Part shown: positions 34,898-47,700 of the stretch, in pieces
Layout: each line of letters begins with the position of its first letter
Position numbering within the stretch: position 1 is the first letter of the stretch
Source: Pyrocephalus nanus
Taxonomy: Eukaryota; Chordata; Aves; Passeriformes; Tyrannidae
NCBI GenBank assembly: GCA_038380795.1
Contig: CM076275.1
Span: forward strand, 4,032,501-4,096,500
Direction of reading: 5' to 3'
Length of the DNA stretch: 64,000 nucleotides
Notes under the pieces: generated by a model
What the model was told of the DNA's origin: nothing
What the model saw: only the letters and a program-made list of their open reading frames with translations
Databases searched by the model: none
Translations under genes and position numbers: made by a program

Positions 34898-37800
34898 TTA
34901 ATCTCACAGGAGTTGGGCTGGCTGTAGCCAGGGAAGGCAGGGCTGGATTTGGCTTGCAGGACACCACAGGATCACAGCCCTTGGCTTGCTCTGTTCTGAA
35001 AGGGGACAACACTTTTTTCCATGAGGACCCAGTAAGGCTTGTGCTGAGGCTGTAAAGAGAGTGGTCATCTTCAGTTCAGGGTCACAAACTGTCTACAATC
35101 CATTCACCTACAAGCCTGAAAAAAAATCTGGTAAAACTTCAACTGCTTTTGCCACCTTCCCAGAGCCTTGCATTGCACCAGCTGGTTCGAATGGGAAATT
35201 CACGTCTCATGCCAACCACATGGCTGATTTTTCAGAGTGACAGAGCACTTGTAGAAGGCAAAGTTACAGTCTGTACATCCCTAGGAATCAAATGACCCCT
35301 CAGCCTTGGGTGGTCCTTCTGGGGCGAGGAAATTGTGTCATGGCACACAGAGGAGTGGCTCAATCTGCATCACATCACGATTTTCAGCACCCCAGGTGCA
35401 ACTCCATTCAGATGTACCAGGGCAGCAACCCAGACTAGCACCTCTAAACACACACCATGCAGCAGGGCTCATCCCAACTGAAATGGATCTAATCAATACC
35501 TGCAGTTTTAACACCTTTGCCCTCTTCCCCATTTCTGCCATTCCATTTTTTTTACAACCCCACAAATTACCTTATGATTGTGCCCCTTAGACCGAGCTCT
35601 GGGGTCTCTGTGTAGATCATGTGTGGAGCTCCCTCTGATCTGGATATGGTGCTTCAAGCATTAGAGAGCGATTAATCAAAATCACTGCTATGGAATGTAA
35701 GTAATAAAGTTCTTTAAGCACCACATTTCCCTTAAGCCTTCTCATTTATCCCTGAGATCTTACACTGCCTGCTCAAAGTTAGTGACAGGACTCAAGTTCC
35801 CATCTGTGCTGGCTAATTTCTTGCTGATCTTAGAGGTTTTAGGCCATTCAATCTACATAGATCTTCTACAGGGAACGGGGCCAAGCTCACATATCTCAAA
35901 GAGCAGACAACAAAATTCACTGGGGAAAAGTCCCCAGTCCCCCATGACTCCTTGATCCCTTGGGAAACAATCTGAGGAAATCAGTGCTTTGCTTCCCTCT
36001 ACTTTGAATTTGGAGCCCACCTCCCACATACATAAGAGAGGCAGATCAGCACCAGCTTAAGTTATATTTTGATTCCCCTGTCCCAGGCTGTTTCTGTGAT
36101 AGTGCAGAACTGATGGAAGCTCAGCTTCTTATCAGCAAAAAGATCAGGGTTTTCCCAGTTCATCTGGGCACAGTGCAGTCTGTGAATAAATTCCAGCATA
36201 ATCAATACATTTTATGTCCTTTCTAATGTATGCAACAATTTTAAAACCTTGTGGGTACTGTTATATTTAGTGCCAATAACCTAGCAATAATCACCTTATA
36301 GCTGCAGCTTCAGTGATGTACTTAGGATGTCACCAAGTCTTGTAAAGTGCCATCAACTCAACAGCCTGAGTAAAAATATTACAGATTATCAGATTTTAGG
36401 GTGTTTTCCATATACACAGCTAATAAATGCTGAAAGGTATTAGAAAAGCCCAACAACAAATCAAGACTATGAGGCTATAAAAAGACCTTATTTAAGATAC
36501 TTTTGCAACTAAACAAGCCAACAAGTGTGTCCTGGCCTCACATGTAAACTCTGAAGCCTGCAACAAAGAGAAGAATCTCCTAAAATGAATCCATAGAATT
36601 TAGGGATTTCAAGAAATAGAGCAAGCTTGTTGATAGCATTTACCTGAAATGAGTGCTCAGCCAAAAAGAAAAGGAAACCAAAGTCTTTGAGACCAAAACT
36701 GGTGTTGGGTTTTGTATGAGGAGAAGGCATGGGAGGACAGGATTGAGCAGTTGTCAGAATCACAGCTTGTTCTGTATTTCTGCATTTCTGTTTTGGATGG
36801 ACTCCAAGCTCCAAATGAAAATGCTTCGCCCAGTACTACAAGGGAGTTTTAATCCACCCCAAATTTAGCAGCCACAGCATCTCTTCCCCTGTGGCACTGA
36901 GCATTTAACAAAGAACTACTGCAGTCATTTTTCTCTTTTCCCGAATCCACCACACTGCAGAGAACAATCTCGGTGTTTCATTTTTATCCTTTTCCAAATG
37001 AAGTGGCAGGGAAGTTTCCCCAAGGGAAAACTCACCCCTCAGTCCCACGAGCTGGCTGGTTCAGCAGGCAGCTGAGGAGGGGTGAAACCACTGTGAAGGC
37101 TCCAGCAGGAACAGCAATGCCCAGGAAAAGCTCAGCCTGCAATCTCAGACACTCTGGCACAGCTCCACTCGGGTGCTGTGCTGAGGCCAGGCTGGTTCAG
37201 GTGCTCCCAAGCTGTTGTCTGTGAATCCAGCCCTGGTAGTTGGATGCTTCCCTCTGTCTGTGCACAATTGGAATTTGCCTGTGATTGCTGGAGAACTCAG
37301 CCCCTTCAAAGGCTCTGATCAGCCCATCTAGAATAGCACACCTCTATTTTCTCACATTAGAAACTTCCCAGATACAAGTAATTTTTGCTCAACAGACACA
37401 AGGAAGCCCAGCCAGCAATAGGGATGATTTTCCTCATGGAAGAGTCAGAAGCAAAGGCAAACATTGTTCTAAGCTCCATGAAACACCCCAGTGAATCAGA
37501 ATGTTGGTTATCCCTCTGTCCACTGAGGTTTGGAACATGGCACTCCCTGAAAAGCCCAAATTCACACATCAGTGCAAGTTACTTTAGACTGATTCTAAAC
37601 CCATAAATTGCTTTAATTTAGACTCCAAGAAAGACTCCAATAAAGAGAATAATTTTGTATGAAAACACATCTTGCCTTGCATTCACCAGGGCTCACAGGT
37701 TCCAGCTAAGCTCAGCCCTGGGTCTTCAGTCCTTGCTTGAACTCTACCAGAGGAGCACCTGAACCCAGCTCTCTCCCACCACTTGCAACTTATTTCTAAT

Positions 37801-40063
37801 TTCAGTTTTTAGCAACTCCTGCAGTGCTCTGGTTTTCCCTGGCCACTATGACACCTGTGCTATATAATGTTGTATGGAAAGTGCTTTTATCTGCACACCC
37901 CTGTCAGTTTTATTCACTCCATGGTTTTTTTTATAGGAAGAGGGAGGCCAAAAGATGTGTTGGAGGATTACCCAATCCTGGTGGCACTAGGAACTCGTGG
38001 GAGGATGCAGGAGCCATCATCTCCCTTTCTCTGGCAACCTGCTGCCTCGAGAAGAGCCAGCTGAAGGACTTGCAGGTGCATGGGTTTGATTGTGAATGAA
38101 GGTTGTTTCTCCACGCCACTACAAGTGGTGCTTGAAACAGCCACGAGGAGGGGAAGATCTTCAAACTGTGCTCGGTTCTGGTGTTTCACTATTCAAGTCA
38201 AAATGAATTAAGGCTATTCTTGATGGTCCAGTCATTTTTTTCCCAATAGTTTTCATTGCTGCTATCCTGGTCCAGTGCTCCTTGGCACAGATAATACAAG
38301 CTCACAGGACACAAATGCCCATGACACAGGAGAGGCTCAGAGGCACCTGCTGGTTGGAAAAGCAGCACAGACCTGGCTGTGACAAAATAAGGCCCTTTCC
38401 ATAGCAAGCTGGTGTGGGGAGATGGGAAAGCTTCAGAGCTTTCTGTATTTACTCAGATTTCAGGGAGAGGACACTCATCCCACAGCCACAAGCTCGAGGA
38501 AGTGTGGAGTCACTTCTGACAGGGACTGCAGTCCTGAACAGGAGATCCTGGCTGTCCCATCACCCCAAGCCCTGTCTCTGCCTGTTTGAGACTTCAAAAC
38601 TTTCAGCTGTACTTCAAAGACTTTGACCCCACAGTCCTCAATCGAGGAAGTCAAAAGAAATTTTGCTAGATTAAATCAAAAGCAGATTTACAGGATTAAA
38701 GGCTGTAGAATCAGGACTTCAGGTTGAAAAGGAGAAATCTTGAAGCGCTCAGCGTACAGCAAAGAAATATAGTTTTCTTTATATGTCTGGGCCAGGGATT
38801 TCCAAGAGTTGTGATGCAGGAAGGCACCCAGATCCCACTGAAATTCCTGGGAGCCTGGCACCTAATTGCATTAGGGCACTTTAAAAATCTCAGTCGTGCT
38901 TATTAACTGTCTGTCATAAAATTTAAGCGATACATTTGCCCTTCTGTTTTACAAGGCAATAACCCAATTAATGTGTGGATAAACTAGGAGGCCAAAGGGA
39001 ATTGGATTATGTCTGAGGAAAACAGAGGAGCAATTAAAGTATCACTATTATAGGAGACATTGAATTAACATAGTAATGAAAACATTCCTCCCTGTTTGGG
39101 AAATGGGGACTAGTTCTCCAATTTTGTGTCTGGGGATTATAAACAGCAAGAGCCCCTTGTAATACTCTGTCAATTGACATCACAGGCACCATTTCATTCA
39201 CTGGCCATACAGGGAGACTGAAAAAGTAGGGATTAAAAGAGGAAAGATTCTTGCACCTCTCTTTGCCCCAAAGCTTCAGCCTCCCTCTCACATCCACACC
39301 CAGCAGCTGCTGCACTCCTGCCTCCAAACAGTCCTTCAGGTTTGAGTTCAAGTGAATGTTTTAATTAACAGAGAGCAACTTCTACCTGGAGCAATCTCAT
39401 TAAGCCAACGAATCCAACACTGGTCATGATTTGCCCTCAAAATTAGAATGGTGCCTCCAGGAAAACATAACATTGTGTTACAAAACCCACAGAAAACTAT
39501 AACCATAAACCAAAATGCCTTGGAGGAACAGAACAGCCTTATTTTGCCCAGCCTGCCAAGCCTATGGCAGGCCTGCAGTTCTAGTCCCCAGGCCTGTTTG
39601 GCTTTACCAAGAAGCAAGTGGACACAATGATTATTGCTATTTTATGGCTTCTCTTCCCCTGTTGTGCAAGTGCCAGGGTCAGGCTTACAGCTCTGACAGC
39701 AATATTGGTGTGCACAATGGTGGAAAATGAGTTATTATTTGGTGTAAGAGGATGGTTTCTGAAATCACAACGATAATGCTTAATCATGTACTTCACAGCC
39801 TGTGTTCCCCGGGGTCATAAGGATGCAAAACTGGAAATACATTAGCAAGAGAAAGAAGGACTTCCATCCCTCTCATGGCTTTGTTAAACCTCTGCATTTT
39901 GCATTATCCTTTTCTGGGGATGTGAGTTTAGTCCTGGGAATATTTAACAAACTGACAAGCTAACGAGTTTTGCCAATGAATAGGATTTTGGATTTGAGGC
40001 TAAGGGAGGGTTTGTTTTAATTGAGGATTTTGATAAAGCCGTTTTCAGTTGTGTGCTGAAAAG

Positions 40064-40183
40064 TACTCGCTCGTACACCAACGTGGATTATTTGGTTGCT
40101 CAAGCAGAAAAGCAGTAGCAGAAAATTACTACTCATACACCAACACAGATTATTTTATTGCTCAACCAGAAAAGTAGTAGCAG
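40064..40183. repeat. Tandem duplication, 62-bp period, two copies
   Basis: TACACCAAC...GATTATTT...TTGCTCAA.CAGAAAAG.AGTAGCAG occurs twice with a 62-bp offset. For example GTACACCAAC at 40073 pairs with ATACACCAAC at 40135. About 41 of 49 bases agree over the well-aligned part, most differences being transitions, so the duplication is not recent. Not coding in a shared frame. Confidence 0.88.
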
Positions 40184-40277
40184 CACTCCTAAAACACTTG
40201 TGCTAGCAACACTGTAGCAATCATAAAGGGACTAGCAGAGAGCATGTGTAAAGTAGTTGGCGATATTTTCTGTGCAT

Positions 40278-40438
40278 GTGGGTTTTTTCTTTGCTTGGGG
40301 GCTTATGTTTGTCTGGGTGTTTTGGTTTTGTGGTTTTTTTTTTGTAATTTGTTTGTTTGCTTTTGTTTTTTTTTTTGTTTGTTTGGGTTTTTGGGGTTTT
40401 TTTTGGTTTTTTTTATTATTATTATTATTATTTTGGGG

Positions 40439-40468
<30 letters not shown>
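40278..40468. repeat. T/G-rich low-complexity tract with poly(T) and ATT repeat
   Basis: GTTT-type and T-homopolymer runs, an ATT trinucleotide stretch near 40415-40432, and a terminal T28 run at 40441-40468. On the minus strand this is an A-rich region with AAAAC motifs. It creates spurious Phe-rich and Lys-rich frames. Confidence 0.93.
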
Positions 40469-40472
<4 letters not shown>

Positions 40473-42830
40473 AACAGGAGCTCATCTTTGGTCCCTGTGC
40501 CTGTTGCATCCTGACATCCCACGCAGGACTTCAGTGGCAGTAGCTCAATCTGTACTAGGACTTGTACAAGTAAACCTTGAGATGCAAACTAGAATACAAG
40601 AAAGGCAAATTTCTTGCTTAAAATCCAAACTAAACAAGAACTATATATATGAATAAGACTAAAAGTCCAAGGCAAACATTCCCACCAAATCTCTTCCACA
40701 GAACATGATGCATCTGTAAACAGACTTTCCCATCTGTATGCTGTTGGGAAATGAAATGTGGGCTTCTCAGGATCCCCAAGCCCTACAGCTGAATGAAGGC
40801 TGTCTGTACTTCAAATATTTATAAAACCCTTTCTGTATTTTTAACTCTCCCCGTTAAACTCTTAAACCTATCTTCCTAATCCACACTGATTAACAGCAAA
40901 AGTGTCTTTAATCACATGTAATCTAATTGAATGCTTTTAATATCTGTGCCTGTAAACCACACGTTGCAAAAATAAAGGTATATTGCCACCCTTCCAGAAT
41001 CAGCTCAGATCTGCTCCCAGCACAGGATATCTGCTCCACAAATCACACTGTTAACCTGGAATAATCTCACAAAAACTAAGCCACTTCACAGTACACAAAT
41101 CTTCCTTGCTGGCTCTACCTCCCAGTGTAGGAACCAATAGCTGAGCCACTGTCTCTGAGGGCAGAAATCCTGCACTCTGCCTTGCTTCAGCTCTGACATT
41201 CACTGGAACATGTGCTGAGCCAACCCTGTGGCAATTCTGCCAAAAAAAACCAACACAAAAAATACCCTAACACAACCCACAAACCAAAAAAAATACACCC
41301 CCCCCCCCCCACAGCCAAACAAACAAAAAACCCACATCCCTTCTGTGGGGGAGAGGTTAATTTTCTGGTGGATTAACAAATGTGTCCAGCTCTGTGCAGG
41401 GTCCAAAATATGGGTAGAGAGAGCAGAAGGGAATAGGGCAGAGGCCAAGCAGTCCTTTCCTATTTGGCACCAGTGGGCTGGACCAAGCAGAACCTGCCCC
41501 TTCCTCTCAGATGTGGCAAACACACACAGAGACATCCCAGGCACTCACCCTCGTGCCAGTCTTGGTAAACAAACATAAAGTGCTTCTGAGATGCCCAGCA
41601 GTGAAAACTTGCAGCTGATGCCTGTGCTTACCCCCACAGCCAACTGCAGCTTCATTCCTGAGCACTGCTCCAGCCCAGGCTGTGCCCTGTGCTCCTGGAG
41701 AGAGGCATGGCAGGAACAGCCTCTCCCCGAGCCAACAAACACCACAACAAAGACACTGCTCTTGCTTTGGAGCTGCTGGATTTGCCCTTCATATTTGAAG
41801 TTGATTCGAACCAACAAGTTACAGCGTTTGAGAAGACTGCAGGGGATGCAGAAGCACTGGGAGAAGCCATCCCTGAAGATGCCTAACCAGAGCTGAGTGA
41901 TGGCTAGTCAGCAATAAATATAGAAGGTGATTAATTATTGAGGGACGAGAATCCTTTTTAATGCAAAATTTCCTTATCAAAAGGAAACCCAATCCTGTAT
42001 CAGCCACTGCAACCTAGATATCTGAGCACTTTATCCTGGTTTCAGCCAATCCCAGCTACAATGAATACATCCACTAGTCCTAAATATCCATCAGATTTTG
42101 GATCCAGTTGCTGCAGTGAGACCATTACCAGTGCAATTAGCCTGGGCATGTGCACACCAGGTCCAGTGTCCCAAGGCAGACATAAAAGACTGATGCTCAT
42201 GGAAGCAGCCAAACAAATTTTCTGGCTCATTTGGTTTTAAAGTGTGCAACAGGAAGATCTGAAAGGACATTCATTTTTTCTCAAATTGAAATGCCTTTAA
42301 TCTTCCTTGGAAAGGAAGTTTCTTCTGATTCATTCCTTACTTTTTTCTTTGCCTCTCCTCCAACAGCTGCCCCTCTGCTACTTTAACAAGCTCTCAGTCT
42401 CTTAACACTTCATTGCATTCAAACATTTCTTAACAAGTGCCTAGAGAGAAAACAGGAAGAAGAAAAATTATTATTTTCAATCCATTCCCCAGCCAAACTC
42501 TTACATTTTAACTGCACTTAGGCTGAAAATTCATTAGCAAATTATGGGTAAAGGATTCAGAGTGAGATTCAAAGCAGCTTTCTCAGAGATGATTCCCTGC
42601 AGTCTGGTTATTGAATATAAACATTTGTCCTTTGAAAACACTTCTAAAAAAAAGCTATTCCTCTGCAACAGCAACATTTTTCTTTAAATGGTTAATATTA
42701 ATAATTCAGTACTACTGAAGGGATTCCAGCGTTTTATTTCATTTTTAAGCTAGAGCTTTGGTTTTATTTTCAGGGGTTTAAGTCAGCCAGAATGTAACTG
42801 AGATTATGTTCACATAACAAGACAAAGATC
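40469..42830. other. Non-coding stretch with A/C-rich tract
   Basis: No gene recognised. The notable content is the A/C-rich tract at 41238-41345. Open frames near 41591-41896 exist on both strands without recognisable products. Confidence 0.55.
41238..41345. repeat. A/C-rich low-complexity tract with C13 run
   Basis: CCAAAAAAAACC, CAACCCACAAACC and AAACAAACAAAAAACCC segments flank an uninterrupted run of 13 C at 41298-41310. The whole 108 bp is nearly free of G and T. Confidence 0.9.
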
Positions 42831-42985
42831 ATTCTGTGGTTAAGGCCCTACTAATACCCAGGAGCTGTAAGTTCAATTCTGCTTCTGGAGTACTTGTGAG
42901 ACCCTGGGGAAGTCATTTAATCTGCTTGCTTCCAAAGGCACATTTCCTCCACTTTTCCTGTTAGATGATAAATAGAGCTTAAGAG
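42831..42985 (+). mobile_element. MIR-like core-SINE relic with tRNA-like head
   Basis: TCTGTGGTTAAGGCCCTA at the left resembles the tRNA-derived A-box region of MIR (AGTGGTTAAGAGC). GTAAGTTCAATTCTGCTTCT matches the B-box region (GGTTCGAATCCTGGCTCT). GTGAGACCCTGGGGAAGTCA followed by TTTAATCTGC matches MIR GTGACCTTGGGCAAGTCACTTAATCT. TTAGATGATAAATA corresponds to the ATCTGTAAAATGGGGATAATA part. All are in order over 155 bp, with substantial divergence. Confidence 0.68.
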
Positions 42986-44741
42986 TAAACCAGACTTCAA
43001 CAAACAAAACAAAGCAAAGAAAACAACAACAAAAAAATTTCCAGGACCATTTTTGGCCAAGACCCCCAGCCTTTTAATGAGATTGAAACCTTTTGTTACT
43101 TATTCAGTTTACAGGGGATTTTGGAAGGACTGGGGCTTCTAGGAAAGCAGGAAACAGTGGTTGTTCAGACATGGATCTGCTCTGTCAGAAGTCTGGGAAG
43201 TCAGATCATTTCCACAAAACCACTCAGGTTCAAGCCCTGGAAAAATTCCTGCTCAAAAAATTCCTGACAAGTCTTGCATACAAGTTCCAACTATAACTTC
43301 TTCAGGCCAGAGGTGAACTCTAATTACCCAAATGTACAGATATTTTCACTGGGGATGCTTGCCAGTGGTTGGTACCTCCACGTGCCGAACGATCGCGTGT
43401 GCCTGGTGAGGGACAACATTTTTAATACTCAAGATCTGCCTCATGGAATCAGGAGGAGCTTTTTGGCAGCAGCCACTCTCAAATGTCTCACACACACACA
43501 CTGCAGAAGCTGCTGCTTCCTGTCATAACTGGGAAGGAGAGGAGGCAAACCACGGGTGAGCTGATCCTCTGCCCCAGGTGATTGTGCACAAGGTCCTGCC
43601 AGATCAAAGCAGTCACCCCCGGAGGATGAGGGGAGAACTTGGCCCCTGGCACTTCCCAGGGGATATGCTGGGGCATGCCTTGTGTTTGGTCAGGACCCAG
43701 CACGTGCCTTTGATGTGTGATAAGAGCCAGGCAGGTAAAACATAAGGGGAGAGCTAACAGGTAACAGCAGAGGTGGGAAAGGCGGTTACAAGTCCAGGGT
43801 AAGTTGAATGAAACAACTTTTGTGCTTTTCCAGGAGTAGCCTTTGGAGCAGCAGCTCCTTGGAGCACAGGTGGTGTTAATTCATTACTGACCAGGCTTTG
43901 CAGCCCTCAAGACAACAGACTGTTTCCACTTTCACCAGTGTCTGGAGTACTGGGAGCAAACTGGATTCGAGCAACGTGTTTGTTATAAGTTTAGTATATT
44001 TGCATCACATTAAGCTTTCTTCCTAATGACAGAGACCTGGTAAACCCCTTAGGTTTTGAAGGTAGTTTCTGTTTAAAAGTGGTGACAGACAGTGCAAGGC
44101 TGAGCCTAACCATGATCATGTCTGAACTTCAAAGGTTTAAAAAAACCTTATTTCATATATCATTCTCCTGACTCAGGTATTAGCCAAGACAGGAAACAAT
44201 TCCCTCTACCAGTGTTGTAAGATATCATTTCAATAATCTTTATTAAGCTTTGAGGAAGGGAAACTTTCTGCCTGGTTACACATATTTGAAATCTGGGATA
44301 CTTTAGTGTGTAACATTCATACTTATTTTCCACTTAGAGGCTCATAGCACAGAGATTTCAGAAAAAAAAAAAAAGGCACTGAATAGGTAAAGTCAGTTTT
44401 CTTCTCTCCATTTCACATTTATTGTTAAGGAAAACACATCCTTGTAGGATTTTTAAAATAAGGCTTAAATAAGCACAGTAAGATTGTTCAGGGGGTCATA
44501 TTTGTGCATGCTGTACACATCTGAATGACCAAAATAAGCTCCTATGTAGAAATCAATGTTGTTATGCACCTAGCAGAAAGCTAAAATAACCAACTTGACC
44601 TGATTAGAACGGGTTTATACTTGCAGGATGCCCTCAGCAAGCTTTTGTTCACCTTTGACATTACAAGGAAGAAAGTACAATAAGACTGGAAGATGTTCCT
44701 TTGAAACTTTTCTGTGTAAGGGAAACTGAGATCTTAAATTC

Positions 44742-44769
44742 CCTAAAAAAATTCAATAGTTTTTTTAGG
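44742..44769. repeat. Perfect short hairpin
   Basis: CCTAAAAAAA at 44742-44751 and TTTTTTTAGG at 44760-44769 are exact inverted copies around an 8-nt loop. AT-rich arms, so weak as a secondary structure. Confidence 0.85.
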
Positions 44770-45670
44770 CTGCTTGTGAAGATTCTTGTTTCCTGAATAA
44801 ATTATTTTCTGCTCATTTCAAAGATGTGATTGCTTTGATAGATAGAATATGACTATTGAATGCACTTGTTAACATCTATGAACCAGCCTTCAGTTTGTTT
44901 AAATGTTGGTTTAACTTTCTTAATCCTTCAAATACCACCAGCAAGTCTGATGATTTTGGCCATCAGCATCACCCCCAGGAGAGGAGGGAAAAAGGCAGCT
45001 TTGACAACGTGGTTGGTAAATAATGGCACTAGATCATCCCTGCCTTTGATACTGAAAGATTCCTGGTACAACTGCAGTTGTCACAGTGGATGGCATTTTT
45101 TTCCTGTCAATAAGTTGTGATATCCTGACAAACTTCAGTTTTAGACACAGAGTTACAAAAGAGTCCTAGAAGACTATTCTGCATGAGTACAAAACTAATT
45201 ATAACCTTGGCCTTGTCCAATTAGCTTTTAAAACACAGCTTTTAAACCACAGAATAAATTTGTCTGAAAGGAAGAGGATTTTTTAAATAACAAGATGTCT
45301 ATCATACAATTTTAACAAACTTCACACAAGAGCATGCCAACACTTTTCTGAGCCATATGTGGGTTTCTGTTGTCAGTTAAAAATCTTGAATACCCCATGC
45401 AGGAACTACTGAATAAAGCTGTCTATATTATAGAAGTAAACAGAAAAATGTTGGATGATTCTTTGCATTTCATTGTTATTACCAACTTAAGGCTCTTTCA
45501 AACACGTTGGAAGTTTGTATTGTTCAAAACCCACCAAGTTTTATGAATAGAAACAGGCAGAGCATTTAATGTGATCTTTTGAGCCAGCACAGCTGTAGCT
45601 GACTGCAGAGCTAATGCTCCTCAGGCCAAGAGCCATCTTTCCATGTTGTGATTAGACAGTGCCTCACACC

Positions 45671-45723
45671 AGGAGTTTATCCTTAAACCCCCAACTCCTC
45701 TGATGGAGGAGTTTACCCTTTAG
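45671..45723. repeat. Overlapping direct and inverted repeat
   Basis: AGGAGTTTATCCTTAAA at 45671-45687 recurs as AGGAGTTTACCCTTTAG at 45707-45723 (direct). The inner AACTCCTC (45693-45700) pairs with GAGGAGTT (45706-45713) as a perfect 8-bp hairpin with a 5-nt loop. The two symmetries share the right-hand copy. Confidence 0.85.
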
Positions 45724-47238
45724 GATCAATCTGACACAGGGCTGACCAGCCCCATTTTCCCCTGGAGCAAGTTCCTCTGACCATTGTGTCCCAGGAAGGC
45801 TGAGGATTCAAACTTGCCATCACAGAAAAATCCCGAAAACGAGCTACCCCAGGGTGTCAGCTCCTTGTTCAATCTCCATCATCAGAGAAACAACAGCAAC
45901 GGGCCAAAACCACAGCTCACTTGCACTGGGAGCTGGAAGCCACAATCCAGCTGCTTTGGCTGGTGCAGCCCTTTAACATCTCTGGAATTCCCCAGGCGCT
46001 GATCTCCTTGGAGCAGGATGAGCCTGAGCAACTTGTTTGTGCTCAGCCTGACACTCAGCACACAACCTCCCCAGCACGGAGAGAGCCAACTCATCTGCCA
46101 TTAAAATCCAGCCAGAAAAGCAACCTGAAGAAATATCATTTTCCTTCTAGAATTCCTTATCTGTGCTCCCGTTTTCCCGGGAAAGCTCAGCTTGTCTGCA
46201 GGAGGTCTCTGAGGGTGCATCCAGAGAACTGGCGTAGGTGGCACTGGTAGCTGCAGAGTGGCACATTAAGTCACAATCCTGGCAGTGTCAGGGACAGCTG
46301 CCACACCACTGATGAACTTTCCAAACACCAGAGGGTTTGCAGTTAGTGGTGGGATTTTAGCAGAAGCTGCTCCTCTGCATCAGCGCTCACCTCAGATGTG
46401 GGGGCAGAGTTCTGCTGGAGCAGACAGGGCTGGGATTAAGCAGAGCCTTTAAAGGTCTCATCTTGTGTTCTATTGGATGAGAGTACTGGGATCAGCCTCC
46501 TGGTCAATACCTGGCTCTGCTGCCAGTGTTTTTCCTGTCCTAACTGTGCTCTGCGCTTTCTGGGGGATGTCTGACCTGCGCTGGGCAGTGGTTATTGTCC
46601 CAGCTCTGGACCAAACTACAGAAAGGACCACTCCTAGTTACCTTCCTGGGCTGGGTCTAATGTTTCTGAGATGCTGCTGGAATGCAGATGCTTTCAAAAA
46701 CAGGAGCACCTGAGTGGCCACTTCCAGGCCTCCCACTGACATTTTATGTGCTTGGTCACACAACCTCCTTCCACCATGGGCCCCCCTCTTCCTCCAGGGC
46801 ACAGCTCAGTGCTTTGCCAAATCATTGCCCTTCCTCACTTCCCCATGTCTTCTTTTCCATCCTCAGAAATGCAGCTGCTAGGAACTTCCAGCTCTGGGTA
46901 GCCTGTGTGCACCATAAGCACGTTTATTTTTAAATGTCAGCAATATAAGCAAGAGTTTTATACTACGTAATGGATGTTGCAGTGGAAAATGGAAGCTTAA
47001 GAGTAACTATTTCAAATTCCTCTCCTGAACTGCTAAAATCACTCTGAATTTTCGCTTTTTAAAGAATTTGCACTGACAACAGCTTCCTTCCTTTAAAAAG
47101 GAATGTAATTTTTTTATCAAAACCTACTAAAATGCGAATCAATGAATCTTTGCTATTTTGGAGAATGATCGTTATGAGTTGACAAACAGTCTACTCACCA
47201 TCTGAGAGAGCTTGTCACAACACACATAAATTAACCCT

Positions 47239-47281
47239 CCCCCCCAAACTACGGTAATCTAAAAAAAAAAAAATAAAAAAA
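47239..47281. repeat. Short C and A homopolymer cluster
   Basis: A CCCTCCCCCCC run is followed within 20 bp by A13, T and A8. Low complexity only. Confidence 0.85.
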
Positions 47282-47559
47282 ATTGATTTTTCCTTTCTTC
47301 AGCTACAGCCCATGGAGAATTATCTTCTTTGCAGAGCTTCTTGTGATGTATTGCTGCTCAATCATGCATGCACCTTTGAAACAGCATCACAAGTTCTTCC
47401 TGACAGAAAGGAATGTGTTCCTACTCCAAGGTTACCTTTGTTCAAAATATACAATAGAAACTAGATGCTAATGAGAAAATAAATGCACAGTGCAGTCTTT
47501 GGAAATGGCAGTGCTGAAGCCATCACCTTGCCTGAAGCAATGAATTCCAGGCGAGCATA

Positions 47560-47700
47560 GACTGTATTTTTAAAATTTATCACCTCACAGACCAGCAAGC
47601 ATTCATTGATTATATGCTTTAATTTGAGTAATTGCCAATATCATTAATATGTTCAAAATTATGCTTAAAAAGAAAACAGATTGTGAACACTTTTACAAAG
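47560..47700. promoter_or_regulatory. AT-rich block, possible conserved element
   Basis: TTCATTGATTATATGCTTTA, TTTGAGTAATTGCC and ATCATTAATATG lie together, with homeodomain and POU-like cores and no repeats. Composition-based call. Confidence 0.25.

Larger units (their letters stand above)
33313..40063. other. Non-coding stretch, no gene recognised
   Basis: Contains the regulatory-looking block at 34315-34680 and an inverted-repeat relic at 34750-34897. Otherwise only short open frames on both strands. At 38861-38875 CCTAAT and ATTAGG face each other around TGC, giving TAAT(N3)ATTA, the spacing used by paired-class homeodomain dimers. Confidence 0.5.

Noticed and set aside
40244..40543. Phe-rich and Lys-rich frames
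   Set aside because: Direct translation of the T-rich low-complexity tract.
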